Source: Panopea generosa
Lineage: Eukaryota > Mollusca > Bivalvia > Adapedonta > Hiatellidae
DNA length: 64,000 nt
Direction: 5' to 3'
NCBI GenBank assembly: GCA_029582155.1
Contig: CM055909.1
Location: 48,362,412 to 48,426,411 of the forward strand
Shown: positions 35,939 through 48,022 of the stretch, one piece after another
How the letters are laid out: every line of letters starts with the position of its first letter
Numbering within the stretch: position 1 is the first letter of the stretch
Made by a program: the position numbers and the translations under genes
Notes under the pieces: model-generated
Seen by the model: the letters and a program-made list of their open reading frames with translations, nothing else
The model's database searches: none
Told to the model about the DNA's origin: nothing

Positions 35939-37769
35939 GGTGTTCTGTTAGGGCCATCGTGCTATCGCTTTGTCAACAGGTGCTGCGATAACACAATGGT
36001 GATGGCATGACAGTATGATCGTATGATGGTGAGGGAGCGAAGGCACGATGATGAAGGCACGTTAACACGATGGTACAATGGTGATGGAACGAAGGCACGA
36101 TGACGAAGGCACGTTAGGACTCACACCACTATTATCTCCCTTGAGTACTCCGGACCTACAGATAAAGGAAGTGGAAATAAAACTTGAGTTCTCTTTAACT
36201 TCTTCAGGGCTTTGTACTGCAGTGATTTATTTTTTCCTAGCATGAGTTAAATGGTCAGTATTTTAGAAATCACCACTGAAAATTTGATGCTGATACCAGC
36301 TTTCTAGACAAGTCTGTGTCATTTCAGAATTTTTTTGTTCGAACTGAATCATGGCCGAATAGTTGACATATCATTACTCTGGGAATTGATAGGTCTCACA
36401 AAAGCATTGAATTAAAACAAAACTGGACAAGGTATACTTTTTCCCCCTTTATAATTACATATCTTGAACCAGTGATGAATTTGAACCCAGACACATGCTG
36501 CAAAATTTGTTTTATCACTGTGCTTTGGATATAAATGTTACAAAGGAGCCCTATGGAAAATGTAATAATGGTGTGAGACGGTTAACACGATGACACGATG
36601 GTGATGGAGCAAAGGCACGACGACTAAGACGCTATAACACGATGGCATGATGGTGATGGAGTGAAGGCACGACGACGAAGACGCGATAACACGATGGCAC
36701 GATGGTTGTGGAGCGAAGGCACGACGACGAAGACGCGATAACACGATGGCACGATGGTTATGGAGCGAAGGCACGACGGTGATGAGGCGAAGGCACGACG
36801 TCGAAGACGCGATATCACGATGACACGATGATGATGGAGCGAAGGCACGACGACGAAGATGCGTAAAACATGATGACACGATGGTGATGGAAGGAAGGCA
36901 CGACGACGAAGACGCGTTAACACGATGGCACGATGGTGATGGAGCGAAGGCACGACGACGAAGACGCGTTTACTTGATGGCACGATGGTGATGGAGCGAA
37001 GGCACGACGACGAAAACGCGTTTACACGATGGCACGATGGTGATGGAGCGAAGGCACGACGACGAAGACGCGTTTACACGATGGCACGATGGTGATGGAG
37101 CGAAGGCACGACGACGAAGACGCGTTTACACGATGACACGATGGTGATGGAGGGAAGGCACGACGACGAAGACACGTTAACACGATGACACGATGGTGAT
37201 GGAGCGAAGGCACGACGTCGAAGACGCGATATCACGATGACACGATGATGATGGAGCGAAGGCACGACGACGAAGATGCGATAACACGATGGTGATGGAG
37301 GGAAGGCACGACGACGAAGACGCGTTAACACGATGGAACGATGGTGATGAAGCGATGTCAAGGCAGCTTGATGACGAAGATGATTATTCCCTATTATTTG
37401 AATAAAAAGAAAAAACAACAAAAGTTGTAGAGACAGTCACTTATTGTTCCAAGCAATGAATCTAGCCCTTGAAAATTTGTTAACATTTGTGAATGAGTGA
37501 ATTCAATCAGCTATTAATTGGACCATTGGTGAACGGTATTTTTGTGACGAAATATCATTATTTTAATGTTAAGTCCATACGATGAATTATCCACCAGAGT
37601 TATGTACAAGTTATAAATTGTTAATTCACGTTAAGTTGGTGTGTCGGCCACCAGGCCATCGCTCCATCACCATCGTCTCTTCGCTCCACCACCATCGTGT
37701 TATCGATATGACGTGTCGTCACATGTAGCTGTTAACAAAGCGATAGCATGATGGGCCTAACGGAACACC
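35939..37769. mobile_element. TIR element P2 with a 52-bp minisatellite core, interrupted by a nested MITE
   Basis: The left end GGTGTTCTGTTAGGGCCATC then GTGCTATCGCTTTGTCAACA is the inverted partner of the right end (complemented: GGTGTTCCGTTAGGCCCATC then ATGCTATCGCTTTGTTAACA), about 40 bp. The core is a 52-bp repeat (GCGAAGGCACGACGACGAAG, ACGCGTTAACACGATGGCAC, GATGGTGATGGA), about 15 copies at 36575-37370 and two or three at 35985-36115. Near the right end one unit is inverted (CTTCGCTCCACCACCATCGT), so the ends also resemble a foldback. The insert at 36116-36582 is a separate MITE. No target duplication is convincing. His/Arg/Ser reverse frames are repeat artefacts. Confidence 0.8.
36116..36582. 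mobile_element. MITE family I nested in the P2 minisatellite
   Basis: The ends GACTCACACCACTATTATCT and (complemented) GTCTCACACCATTATTACAT are inverted repeats. TTA lies at both borders, inside what would be one 52-bp unit (GCACGTTA | element | GGTTAACACG), so it inserted into an existing array. The interior matches the complement of 53775-54225, for example ATGAGTTAAATGGTCAGTAT and ATATCTTGAACCAGTGATGA. Confidence 0.8.
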
Positions 37770-38122
37770 GTACTAAAATTTAATTGAAACATGCAATTTA
37801 TTTCTCAACACCTCAAAAATAGTTTAAACAAAGGCGTTTCTGAAAGTTTAATGATTGTTAACAAATTGATTAAAGGTGTACTTTACTTCTTATAATTATT
37901 GTAATTTCAAGATGTGTTATATGATTTTTATTTTTGTTATAGTTTTTGTTATAATTTGAAATCAAACATTGTCAATGGCGGATCTTCTCTTTAAAACAAA
38001 CCGGCGCCCTTACTCCCACCCCACCCCAAGGTCATTCTAAATACTAGATGTTCCTCTATTTGACACGTAACATTTAGAGGAACGTGCCGGCGAGTTTAAC
38101 ATAGTGTGAAGTGAAATAATGA

Positions 38123-38327
38123 CCTGGCTCCTGTTTCACCAACATATACTTAAATACTTAAAAACTTAAATCTAAAAAAAGCAGCCAGGTTATCATGATT
38201 TTAGACTGGTTCCAGTTAAACTGCATATTGTGTCAATGATATTGATTATATAATAGATAAATAACCAGTCAAAACTTAGTTAAGTTTTGAAGTAATTAAG
38301 TAAAATGTTGGTGAAACAGAAGCCTGG
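38123..38327. mobile_element. TIR element J
   Basis: CCTGGCTCCTGTTTCACCAA and (complemented right end) CCAGGCTTCTGTTTCACCAA; about 205 bp, no frame. Confidence 0.75.
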
Positions 38328-38410
38328 TTGCTGTTTCACCAGCATAAGTATGCTTTATTACTTAAAAACTTGAATATAAAAAAGCAAGGTGATCCTGATT
38401 TGACAGTTAC
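38323..38410. repeat. TIR element J, adjacent partial copy
   Basis: Immediately after the full copy, TGGTTGCTGTTTCACCAGCA, ACTTAAAAACTTGAATATAA and GATCCTGATTT repeat its left 80 bp in direct orientation, suggesting tandem insertion or slippage at the TIR. Confidence 0.6.
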
Positions 38411-38702
38411 TCAGAGTTTTGTTTGAAACACAAAACAGTGATGATGTTAAAGGATTGTGTTAAAGGTGACGCTAAGGCCAGTCATCTTGATGCGGCTGTG
38501 TCGTCACTTCCGGTCCAAAATTTGATACCTTATTAATTAATTGCCAATGAGGTCATTGCGGTTTGTTTTAATTTGCAAATAATTGTGGTGGGAATCTACA
38601 CCCGTTTATCTTCCGTACTTATCCTTAACTGTATTGATGTCATCTGAAACATGGTTGTTATGATTTAATAGACTATTATCTAAAACTACGGAAGTTAGGT
38701 CA

Positions 38703-38900
38703 TAATAAATTCATTGCTAAATTATCATTCCCGCCCGTCCCCTAATTTTCATGCCGCCCCTAACCTTTTTATTTTCATAAAAAAAAAATAATAATAATAA
38801 TAAAATATATATATATATGTTAAAAAAACACAAAAAATAAAATCCTCCCCGATTCTAAGAAAAATTTGGATGATAATCTAGCAATTAATTTATAATGGCC
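38703..38900. mobile_element. TIR element K, copy 1
   Basis: AATTCATTGCTAAATTATCA at the left pairs with TGATAATCTAGCAATTAATT at the right. The core is C-rich (CCCGCCCGTCCCC) plus an (AAT)n(AT)n stretch (38787-38818). It matches the complement of 59219-59390. Confidence 0.7.
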
Positions 38901-39149
38901 TTTAGTACGACTTGAACATCTGCTGGTAAACTGTAACACTCGTAAATATTTGGTTCAAGTTTGTTATTCCTTCTGTATGTAGAGGCTAAGTGCAAGACTA
39001 GTTTAACGTAATCTAGACAAAATAGGGTAGATATCCTATATTAGCATTCGAATGTTATTGTACTTATGATTAATTTATGTATTGGTTATGTTTATGATAA
39101 TGTGGCGACTGTTTATTTTTAACGCTATATGCTTCCTGTTCTGCACCTT

Positions 39150-39310
39150 TTTGAACAGATGGGTACACAAACTTAGGATATGTGCAGTGTCCTTGAGCAA
39201 GACATTTTATCGCTATATGCTTAGTACTGGTTCCAACCGGGACTATTTCGAGCATAATTTTTCTTAGTTATAAGATCTTGTTTCACAATCGATGTAAAAA
39301 TGAATAACTT
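39150..39310 (+). repeat. SINE family D body, headless copy
   Basis: Plus strand: GTGTCCTTGAGCAAGACATT, CTTAGTACTGGTTCCAACCG and TTTCACAATCGATGTAAAAA match the body and tail of family D; no tRNA head is present. Confidence 0.65.
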
Positions 39311-39844
39311 TAAAAACTGAGAATGTCTGTAATATCAGTTAACAAGTTGCACTGTGTGCACGGATGAGATTAACTAGAGTTGTCTCTCTTTGCATGCAGG
39401 GTACTTAATGGCTGACTTTTAACTACACTAATTTGCTTTTTATTTCTATCAAATATTGATATATATTTGACCCTATAGTTCGTTAGATAAATGTCAAACT
39501 GTCTAAAAAAAAAAGTCTAACCCAAACCAAATGTATATGAAATGTATAAATCGGTTTTGTGATTTTTCATTTTTAGTCGGGCTTTATGCTTAAGTCACAG
39601 CCCTGCTTATGTCGTCGTGATCAAGTTTTGCAGTGCTGATTACCGCCAAAAATGATCGTACGCGACAGGGACTACTTTTTATTTCTCGAATTTTATTTGT
39701 TCATGTATTTTTAATATATTTTTAATATAAGCAAGAATAACCAATCAAACAATAAAACACTATTGTGGACATTGTATAATGTAATTTTTAAGAAAAATGT
39801 TGCATAAAATAAACCAAACGCTACAATTAAATCAGTCATAAGGA

Positions 39845-40136
39845 TTGATCGATTGATTGAATATTTAGCGTCATTTTTATGCCATCGAGGGCTAACAGAC
39901 GATCAGTTAACCTAATCACTGTTTCCTGGGATTAACCAGTACTCGAGCACACCCCATCTCCTCAAGTAACTGATAACTTTCCCACTTGAATCAGCGGTGA
40001 GAGGCGAATGATAATGAGACACAATGTCGTATATCAATCATCACGGAGACTGTTGCCGGGCGGGGATTCGAACTCACAACAACCCCTGGATTGATAGTCA
40101 GGCGCGTAACCGACTGAGCTAATCGGGCCCGGCTTG
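39845..40136 (-). mobile_element. SINE family B
   Basis: The minus strand starts GCCGGGCCCGATTAGCTCAG then TCGGTTACGCGCC (A box) and GTTGTGAGTTCGAATCCCCG (B box). The body ends in TAGCCCTCGATGGCATAAAA and ATGACGCTAAATATTCAA. TTGAAT lies at both edges and may be part of the duplication. Confidence 0.8.
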
Positions 40137-40226
40137 AATGTCTTCGTAATGGGCACAACCAACTAGAATACAGACATCTTTAGAAGTGGACAGTTCACTT
40201 CAGCACATGCTTTATACATTGATATG

Positions 40227-40362
40227 TGGAATGGAATGGAATGGAATGAATGGATGGATGGATGGATGGATGGATGGATGGATGGATGGATGGATGGATG
40301 GATGGATGGATGGATGGATGGATGGATGGAATGGAATGGAATGGAATGGAATGGAATGGAAG
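40227..40362. repeat. (GGAT)n flanked by (GGAAT)n
   Basis: About 19 pure ATGG units between pentanucleotide GGAAT runs on both sides. The symmetrical composition suggests the tetranucleotide grew inside a pentanucleotide run. Confidence 0.95.
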
Positions 40363-41514
40363 ATTTATAGATTTAAACATAATTACATGTGTTGAAAGAG
40401 TTAAACCAAATATAGCATTTGTATATAATAGTGTGTTTTTTTAATATGACCATTAACATTGAATTTTTAGACTCGCAGAACACCCATGTGTTAAAAATTT
40501 TACAAAAATTCTGAATGCTCCTTCGTTACAGATTCTGTTGAAAGTTAACACATAATCCGTTATGGGTACACCAACTGGAATATTGATGTCTTTAGAAGTG
40601 AACTGCGCATTTCCGCATATGCTTTATACGTTAACAGAGTCGTACATAATTACATGCGTTAACAAACCAAAGAATTAAACCAAATATAGCGTTACAAAAG
40701 TGTATTTTCTAAATATGTCCATTGAAACAGCATTTTGATGACTAGTTAAAGTTCAAAAATATTCTTAATGGGCCCCTCGTTAGAGATTCTATTATAAGTT
40801 TACAATTAACTGCTCAATGCATACATCAGACTGACACAGATTGAAATTATTTACATAATTGCAGTTATAATCGATTCAAAGTTGATAATTGAACAAGTTC
40901 ATCACTGCACAGTTTAGGTAAAGTGGATAAGTACGGTTTCAAATACAACCAATTCACAACTGAGTGCATGTACATAAATATATACCTGTCTTACCTTTAT
41001 CGAATAAATGATAATATGTTTACAACTGTTCTCAATTAAACAAAAAACGGGTTGTACAGATCAACTAAACAATGAGCAGATATCAAAGTCAAATTACATT
41101 TAAATTCAATTCAATGTTGTGTGAGTGTATTATCATTTTAATGCTAGAGAGTCCCTGCTGCATTACCACCAATGGCAACAGTGAGCCTTTCATATTCACA
41201 GAGACAAAAGTAAACACAGTTTAAGCTGAATAAAAAAAATTTATATATATATATATATTACATACCTCGATAGCCTAACGTCAATCCAGTTGGCTAATTA
41301 ATAATCACTACTTGTTTATTACACACACACACACACACACACACGTCGGCACACTCGTACACACGCGCTGCATATGGATACTGTATTAAATGCAAGCGGC
41401 TGTTAACTTGTCGGTGAGATAAAGTGAACGTTATGTACACCCAACATAGCCTTCAGTGACTCATGATCTACAAATAGATAACGCTTAGTATTAATTACGC
41501 TTAATTAAAACGTG
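40363..41514. other. No gene seen
   Basis: AT-rich sequence with two short microsatellites only. A weak ~330-bp duplication (CAACTAGAATACAGACATCT near 40160 and CAACTGGAATATTGATGTCT near 40571) precedes and follows the GGAT run. Confidence 0.5.
41245..41345. repeat. (AT)n and (CA)n microsatellites
   Basis: (AT)n at about 41245-41258 and (AC)n at about 41322-41344. Confidence 0.85.
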
Positions 41515-43830
41515 TAATCGGTCTACGGACACCGTCTTACACTTGATTGAACCGTGTTATTAGTCCACGGACAACCTGTTACACTTGAATGAATCGTGTT
41601 ATCGGTCCACGTACACGGTCTTACACTTGACACAGTCTTACACTTGATTGAACCGTATTATCGGGTCATGGACACCGTCTTACACTTGATTGAACTGTAT
41701 TATTGGGTCACGGACACCGTCTTACACTTGATTGAACCATGTTATCGGTCTACGGACACCATCTTTCACTTGATTGAACAGTGTTATCGGTTCTCGGACA
41801 TCGTCTCAAACATAATTGAACCGTGGTAGCGGTTCACGGACACCGTCTTACACTTAACTGGACCATGGTATCAGTTCACGGACACCGTATTACACTTGAT
41901 TGAACAGTGGTATCGGTTCACGGACACCTTCTCACACTTGATTGAACCGTGGTATCGGTTCACGGACACCGTCTTACACTTAATTGAACCGTGTTATCGG
42001 TTCACGGACACCTCTCACCCTTGAATGAACCGTTTTATCGGTCCATGGACAACGTCATACACTTCATTGAAACGTGTTATCGGTTCACGGACACCGTCTT
42101 ACACTTTATTGAACCGTGTTATCGGTTCATGGACACCGCCTTACACTTAATTGAGCTGTGGTATTCGTTCACGGACACTGCCTTACACTTAATTGAACTG
42201 TGGTATCGGTTCACGGACACCGTCTTACACTTTATTGAACTGTGGTATCGGTTAACGGACACCGTCTTACACTTGATTGAACTGTGGTATCGGTTCACGG
42301 ACACCGTCTTACACTTAATTGAACTGTGGTATTGGTTCAAGGACACCGTCTCACACATGATTGAATTGTGGTATCGGTTCACGGACACCGTCTCACACTT
42401 AATTGAACCATGTTATCGGTTCACGGACGTCGTCTAAAATCTAATTGAACTCTGTAATCGGTTCAAGGACAACGTCTTACACTTAATTGAACCGTGGCAT
42501 TCGTTTACAGACATCGTCTTAAGATTTATTGAACTATGTTATCGGTTCACAGACACCGTCTTATACTTGATTGAACTATAGTATCGGTTCACGGACACCG
42601 TCTCACACTTAATTGAACCGTGTTATCGGTTCACGGACACCGTCTCAAATCTAATTGAACCCTGTTATCGGTTTACGGACACCGTCTTACACTTAATTGA
42701 ACCGTGGCATTCGTTCACGGACACCGTCATACACTTGATTGAAACGTGTTAACGGTTCACGGACATCGTCTCAAACCTAATTTGACCGTGGTATCGGTTC
42801 ACAGACACCGTCTTACAATTAATTGAACTCTGATATTTGTTCACGGACACCGTCTTACACTTAATTAAACTGTGGTATCATTTCACGGACAGCGTTTTAC
42901 ACTTGATTGAACTGTGGTATCGGTTCACGGACACCGTCTTACACTTAATTGAACCGTTTTATCGGTTCACGGACACCGTCTTACACTTAATTGAACCGTG
43001 GCATTCGTTCACGAACACCGTCTAACACTTAACTGAACTGTGTTTTCGGTTCACGGATACCGTCTTACAATTGATTGAACTGTGGTATCGGTTCACGGAC
43101 ACCGTCTTACACTTAATTGAACCTTTTTATCGGTTCACGGACCCCGTCTTACACTTGATTGAACCATGGTGTCGTTTCACGGACACCGTCTTTCACTTAA
43201 TTGAACTGTGTTATCGGTTCACGGACATCGTCTCAAATCTAATTGAACTCTGATATCGGTTCACGGACACCGTCTTACACTTGATTGAACTATGGTGTCG
43301 TTTCACGGACACCGTCTTTCACTTAATTGAACTGTGTTATCGGTTCACGGACGTCGTCTCAAATCTAATTGAACTCTGATATCGGTGCACGGACACCGTC
43401 TTACACTTCACTGAACCGTGTTATAGGTTCATGGACACCGTCTTACGCATAACTGAACCGTGTTATCGGTTCACGGACACCGTCTTACACTTGATTGAAC
43501 CGTGGCATTCATTTACGGACACCGTCTTAAACTTAATTGAACTTACACTTGAACGTACACTTGGTTTACGGTAACCATCTTACACTTAATTGAACCGTGT
43601 TATCGGTTCACGGACACCGTCTTACATTTGACTGAACCGCGGTATCGGTTCACGGACACCGTCTTACAATTTACTGAACCGTGTTATCAGTTCACGGACA
43701 CCGTCTTACACTTGATTGAACTGTGGTATCGGTTCACGGACACCGTCTTACACTTATTGAGCGGTGTTATCGGTTCACGGACAACGTTTTTCACTTAATA
43801 TAAACAGCAATATCGGTTCAAGATATAGTC
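41515..43830. repeat. 42-bp minisatellite, about 54 copies
   Basis: Unit CGGTTCACGGACACCGTCTT, ACACTTAATTGAACTGTGGT, AT. Variants at fixed sites (TTGATT/TTAATT, CCGTGT/CTGTGG, CATTCG) recur in blocks, for example 43131-43262 and 43263-43384 repeat three-unit segments almost exactly. The 14-residue frame (RFTDTVLHLIELWY) is open only in stretches of up to 148 codons and is a period effect. Confidence 0.95.
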
Positions 43831-44174
43831 TTAGATTCAAGTGTTTATTCAACAAAGTGGATTTTTATATGTTATGTATACATGTAGTAACATAAGAAGT
43901 ATGCTTTCTAATAAATATCTATAACATGTCGCTTTATTTTTACGTTTTCAAATATACATTTACTAATATACAAGACGTATGCAATTATAATAATCATTAT
44001 AATAATAAACGTGCATGTTTATTACATGTATATACATATATATTTGTATTAACAGACACGATTATTTCTCCATAGAACAATATAAAATACAAAGGAAGTA
44101 AGTCATAAAATGAAGCGTACACCGATATTACATTTCGTTTTAGCTGGGGAAACGTTTTATAAAGAGAGCGGATA

Positions 44175-44490
44175 AGCGGTACAGTGGTCCAGTGGTTAAG
44201 GCGTTGGACTTGAGAACCCAAGGGTCGTAGTCTCGATCCTAAATCCTTGAACTACTGAAAACTATTTATTTGTCTTTCGGATGGGAATTTAGCAAAAATA
44301 TAAGTCCCATATATCGGTGCTTAACACCGGACATGTAAACGAATCAAGGACGCTAAAAAAGTGGTCTTCTGTTTCTCTGCTCTATCCAACAAAATTCTAA
44401 AATTACTAATACTCTTCGGGAGGCGTAGCCCATTATGGGAAAACTGGTGGCAACCATAAATAAAATTATCATCATCACCATTAAATATAT
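44175..44490 (+). mobile_element. SINE family E
   Basis: Head ACAGTGGTCCAGTGGTTAAG (A box) and GTAGTCTCGATCCTAAATC (B box); body with CTTTCGGATGGGAATTTAG, TAAGTCCCATATATCGG and TAACACCGGACATGTAAACG; tail a short ATC-rich run (ATCATCATCACC). I believe this body type is common in marine invertebrate SINEs, but cannot name the family with certainty. Confidence 0.75.
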
Positions 44491-44579
44491 AATAGCATGC
44501 GTGTGGGAAATCCTACGTGCATGTCCAATAATGTTAAAAAAAGCTTTTTCATTATACGTTTGCTACACATGAAAGCAGA

Positions 44580-44756
44580 TACAGCAAAACCTGTGTAAGT
44601 GGTCACCTCTATTAATACTTGTCTGAAGAAGCCACATTTGCTATTTCCAATTTATATTCTTTTAAAGCAAATTAACCTGCATTAAGCAACAAACTGTCTT
44701 TAAAGACCACTTTTGCTCCTTCCCTTGACAGGCTGCTTAAGACAGGTTTGACTGTA
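44580..44756. mobile_element. MITE family C, complete copy
   Basis: Ends TACAGCAAAACCTGTGTAAG and (complemented) TACAGTCAAACCTGTCTTAA are inverted repeats with TA at both borders, as expected for Tc1/mariner/pogo-type transposition. It is 177 bp with no open frame, and is the source type for the 45-bp array at 5956-8475. Confidence 0.8.
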
Positions 44757-45155
44757 GTGTCCGGATTTGTTCAGCTGTTTACTAATTGTTATAACAATTG
44801 CTGTTTTTTGTTTTTGTTTTTTTTATTTCAGTCCTTCCGTTATTACTTTATTCACCATTTAGTACGGATAGCAGTAAAGTTATTTTCAGTTTTGCTATGA
44901 TGCATAGCAATGCTATTACATTAACATGTGTGCATTCACATCGCCCACATTTCGCATTCTTTAGAAAACCAAAAACTTAAGAACTTTCGAAATTGTTGTT
45001 CAGTTTCATCACCATCAACTATCTCAACTGCATGTTTGTTTTATTTACATCGAATTTGAGTTATGGTAATAATGTCATGTTAATAATGCACTTTCTTTCT
45101 AAAAATTAAAATGTTCAAAATGACCACGTGACTAGGTGTTTAGATACTAGTAATA

Positions 45156-45156
<1 letters not shown>

Positions 45157-45218
<62 letters not shown>
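45157..45218. repeat. (CA)n(TA)n microsatellite
   Basis: About 20 CA units then about 12 TA units. Confidence 0.95.
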
Positions 45219-45757
45219 AGTAAGGACGCGTTGCGATTCACAAACACAAATTATATACTTACTATGTTAAGTGGATATTTCCGGCAATGAAAATGTGTTT
45301 AACTTGGTCATTCATATATTTCAAAATGCGCATTAAGCCATATTTGGTGATAAGTGCACGAGGAATACAGCGTTCTGAATGCTTGCTCAATGGCCTATAC
45401 GCTCATGCTGGCGGTATATGAATATATTTTGCCTTTTAGTAAATGTTAAAATGTTCCTTCTTCTTGAATGAGATATTTCAAAATGACCACGTGATAGAAC
45501 CTTTTACCTTAATATGATAATGTGTGTGGGGGGGTGGGTGGGGGTTACTAGTCTATGATTATGTAGGTGAATAGGTCAATTACCGTAGACACTGCGCTGG
45601 TTATATGACATGTCCGATTTGTTGGATTGTGTACTGCTCGGAGGAGAATATACACTCATGCTCGGATGTTTAACTCTTCTTGACATCTACATTCATATAT
45701 ACCTTCCCTTTTAATAAACATCTGATGTACTTATTACATGATATTTATTCTATTCGT

Positions 45758-45990
45758 AATTTGTTTTATTCTGACCGCAGTGGTCGTTCGATTCTTATAA
45801 ATGCGGTCGTGGGTTCAATTCCCGGTCTGGTCATACAAACGACTTCTGTAATAGATTGTACTAAAATGTCCTCGCTTTACGCTTAGCATTTAAAGGATAG
45901 TTCGTTCTAGGTCTGGTCGGCCCGGTGTTAGTATAGTGTGATTGGAAGGGGTATAGGCTATGTATGACGACGGCACTTGAAATTATGTCT
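45758..45990 (+). mobile_element. SINE family A, diverged copy
   Basis: GACCGCAGTGGTCGTTCGAT (altered A box), GTCGTGGGTTCAATTCCCGG (B box), GGTCATACAAACGACTT, then GCATTTAAAGGATAGTTC and CGGCCCGGTGTTAGTATAGT follow the family A order; the tail is lost. Confidence 0.7.
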
Positions 45991-46089
45991 CATGCAGATA
46001 CGTCGTAATATTACTGATAATAAATGTTTAAAAAAACGAAACTACATTATGTATACGACATTAGCAGACATGACTTTTCGTATTCTAAA

Positions 46090-46232
46090 TGAACGTTCTT
46101 ATTTAAGTTCAATTTCAAGGAAATTGCTTTGATACTTTTAGAGAAAATACATAAAATGTCAGCGGGTAGCTTACATAAAATGTCAGGTAGCCTACATAAA
46201 ATGTCAGGTGGCGAGTTAACTGTTCCGTTAAG
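46090..46232. repeat. MITE family B, partial inverted copy with a local triplication
   Basis: The block TTCAAGGAAATTGCTTTGAT through AGAAAATAC matches the reverse complement of 3616-3852. The right side ends in GTTAACTGTTCCGTTAAG, the complement of the left TIR. The half beyond the middle is missing. ACATAAAATGTCAG plus a following GGTAGC-like run occurs three times in a row (about 46149-46210). Confidence 0.6.
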
Positions 46233-46417
46233 TATACATACACTGTGTATATTGTTGTAGGCTGGGTCCTTTCAATGCTACATATCCGTGTTCACATAAA
46301 GTTGTAACGTAACAACAGCTGGCCACTTGAACTCTTTTTTTATTTTCTTATTTTTTGTATCAATTACACAATTACATGTTCACCTCAGTATTGTGTGAAA
46401 ATGTGTTAGAGAATGGA

Positions 46418-46502
46418 TGTTGTTGTTGTTGTTGTTGTTGTTGTTGCTGCTGCTGTTGTTGCTGCTGCTGATGATGATGATGCTGCTGTTGTTGTTGTTG
46501 TT
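46418..46502. repeat. (TTG)n/(CTG)n/(ATG)n microsatellite
   Basis: Interrupted trinucleotide run with TTG, CTG and ATG blocks. Confidence 0.95.
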
Positions 46503-47271
46503 TTAAACAGGCATACGTTTTATTTGTTCTATTTCATTCGGATACAGTTGTTCACAATTATGAAAGAAATGTTAATGAAAATGCATTTAACATGAGAAGT
46601 TGGATATGAAAACAGAGTCTAGACAGCTGGCAATGTACGTGATTCCTGGCATTCATTTAACCGTATAATAGGTTTTCTCATAGAACATTTATGTGATATA
46701 ATTAACACGGTTACACGAATACATAATAAGTATTACCGTTTGTCTGTAATAAATCAAGAATGCAAAAAATAAATGAAATGCGTTTTTTAAACTCTCTTAC
46801 AATAATAGATGCAAAACAAACACCAACGTGTCATGATGAATCAAAATAAACCATACTACTGGTTGGTAGGAATCCTCTGGATGGGTGTCCTGTTCATTTG
46901 ATCATTTTTGTCATGTCCATTATTGTGGTTAAATTACCAGCCCCTGTGTGGTTCCAGGGAGTCAATATGATTGACGGTAAGAATAGGATCACTGCGGCTG
47001 GTGCATGTCGACAAACTGAGTAATATGATAGAATTGGCTGAACATTTGCAGTTCAAGGTTCATTTATATATTCATTTGTTGATGTTTTTTTTAAATATGT
47101 ACATGTATGTTAATTTGTTGTTTTTGTACATGTAGAGTGAACCTGAAATCTTCTTTCCTGTTGGCGTAAAACTCTATTGATTTATTTTATTCTTTTGTAT
47201 GTAACCACTTTTCATTTCATAACCGATCATGACTTTAAAACTTTAAAAATTAAAAAGTAGGTACAGTTTTA

Positions 47272-47486
47272 GTCTATCCCAGAAACTGATATCTCCCGAT
47301 TCAGGTCTATTAACCCCCAATGAAAAAGCAGGGAATTCTATGCCTGTCCCACAATTCATAGCAGTTGAACGATTACTACACTGTGACGTCATCAAACTTT
47401 CAGTTGAAAAAACATGACCAATCAACGTGCTCAGAAGTGGCTTTCCCAACATTGCTATTTAACGGACCCAATCAGGAGAGCTCAGT
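47272..47486. repeat. Dispersed repeat G, copy 2
   Basis: Homologous to 24023-24235 (GTCTATCCCAGAAACTGATA through TGCTATTTAACGGACCCAAT). It contains a 20-base-scale insertion around CCTGTCCCACAATTCATAGC relative to the other copy. Confidence 0.7.
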
Positions 47487-47618
47487 GGTAAAGTAGTAAA
47501 GTTCATAATACAATTTTAATTAACAGCGAAGTGAACTGTGCAAACTAACAAATAAGATGGAATATATGAGGTGTGGATAAACTTGTTGTTTTTTCGTGTT
47601 GTATTTGTTTATAAATAG

Positions 47619-47794
47619 AGTAGAACCTCGATTACTCGAACTCGAATAGACTGAACAAAAAAGTTCGAGTTAGGGGTTGTTCGAACCAAGCAATGTTCAA
47701 CATGTAAAACATCGAAATAGAAATTCGGCCGGGACCAGCTTATTGGTTCGTGTAGTATGTGTTCCATCCGTGTTCGAGTGAATGAGGTTTTACT
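47619..47794. mobile_element. MITE family E, complete copy
   Basis: AGTAGAACCTCGATTACTCG at the left; the complemented right end AGTAAAACCTCATTCACTCG. The inner block GTTCGAGTTAGGGGTTGTTC and CATCGAAATAGAAATTCGGC matches the complement of 49775-49915. The AGTARAACCT start resembles family C, so both may be Tc1/mariner/pogo types. Confidence 0.75.
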
Positions 47795-48022
47795 TTTATC
47801 TCACACATTGAAATGAAACTTTCTCTTCGTGTTTGTTATCAATATTAAAGAAGATAAGGAAGACAAAAAGCATTTTATTAATATGTCTGCCTTAATAAAC
47901 AATGATAGCCCTGGTAATATATATATACATCAAATTGAAAATAACATCGTTTATCAGGGATATGTTTATTTAAAGTATTTATGTTAAAATTATCAACTGT
48001 ACGTAAATAGAAGTTAGATAAG

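Noticed and set aside
36538..37421. Arg/Ser/His-rich reverse frames up to 119 codons
   Set aside because: They overlap each other in several frames across the 52-bp array and the TIR element.
41596..43253. LHLIELWYRFTD-type repeat protein
   Set aside because: Frame broken by stops and indels along the 42-bp array; no gene structure.
45780..45840. Functional tRNA gene
   Set aside because: The A and B boxes belong to a SINE head with mismatched stems; the same applies to the heads at 40.1, 44.2, 48.3 and 60.3 kb.
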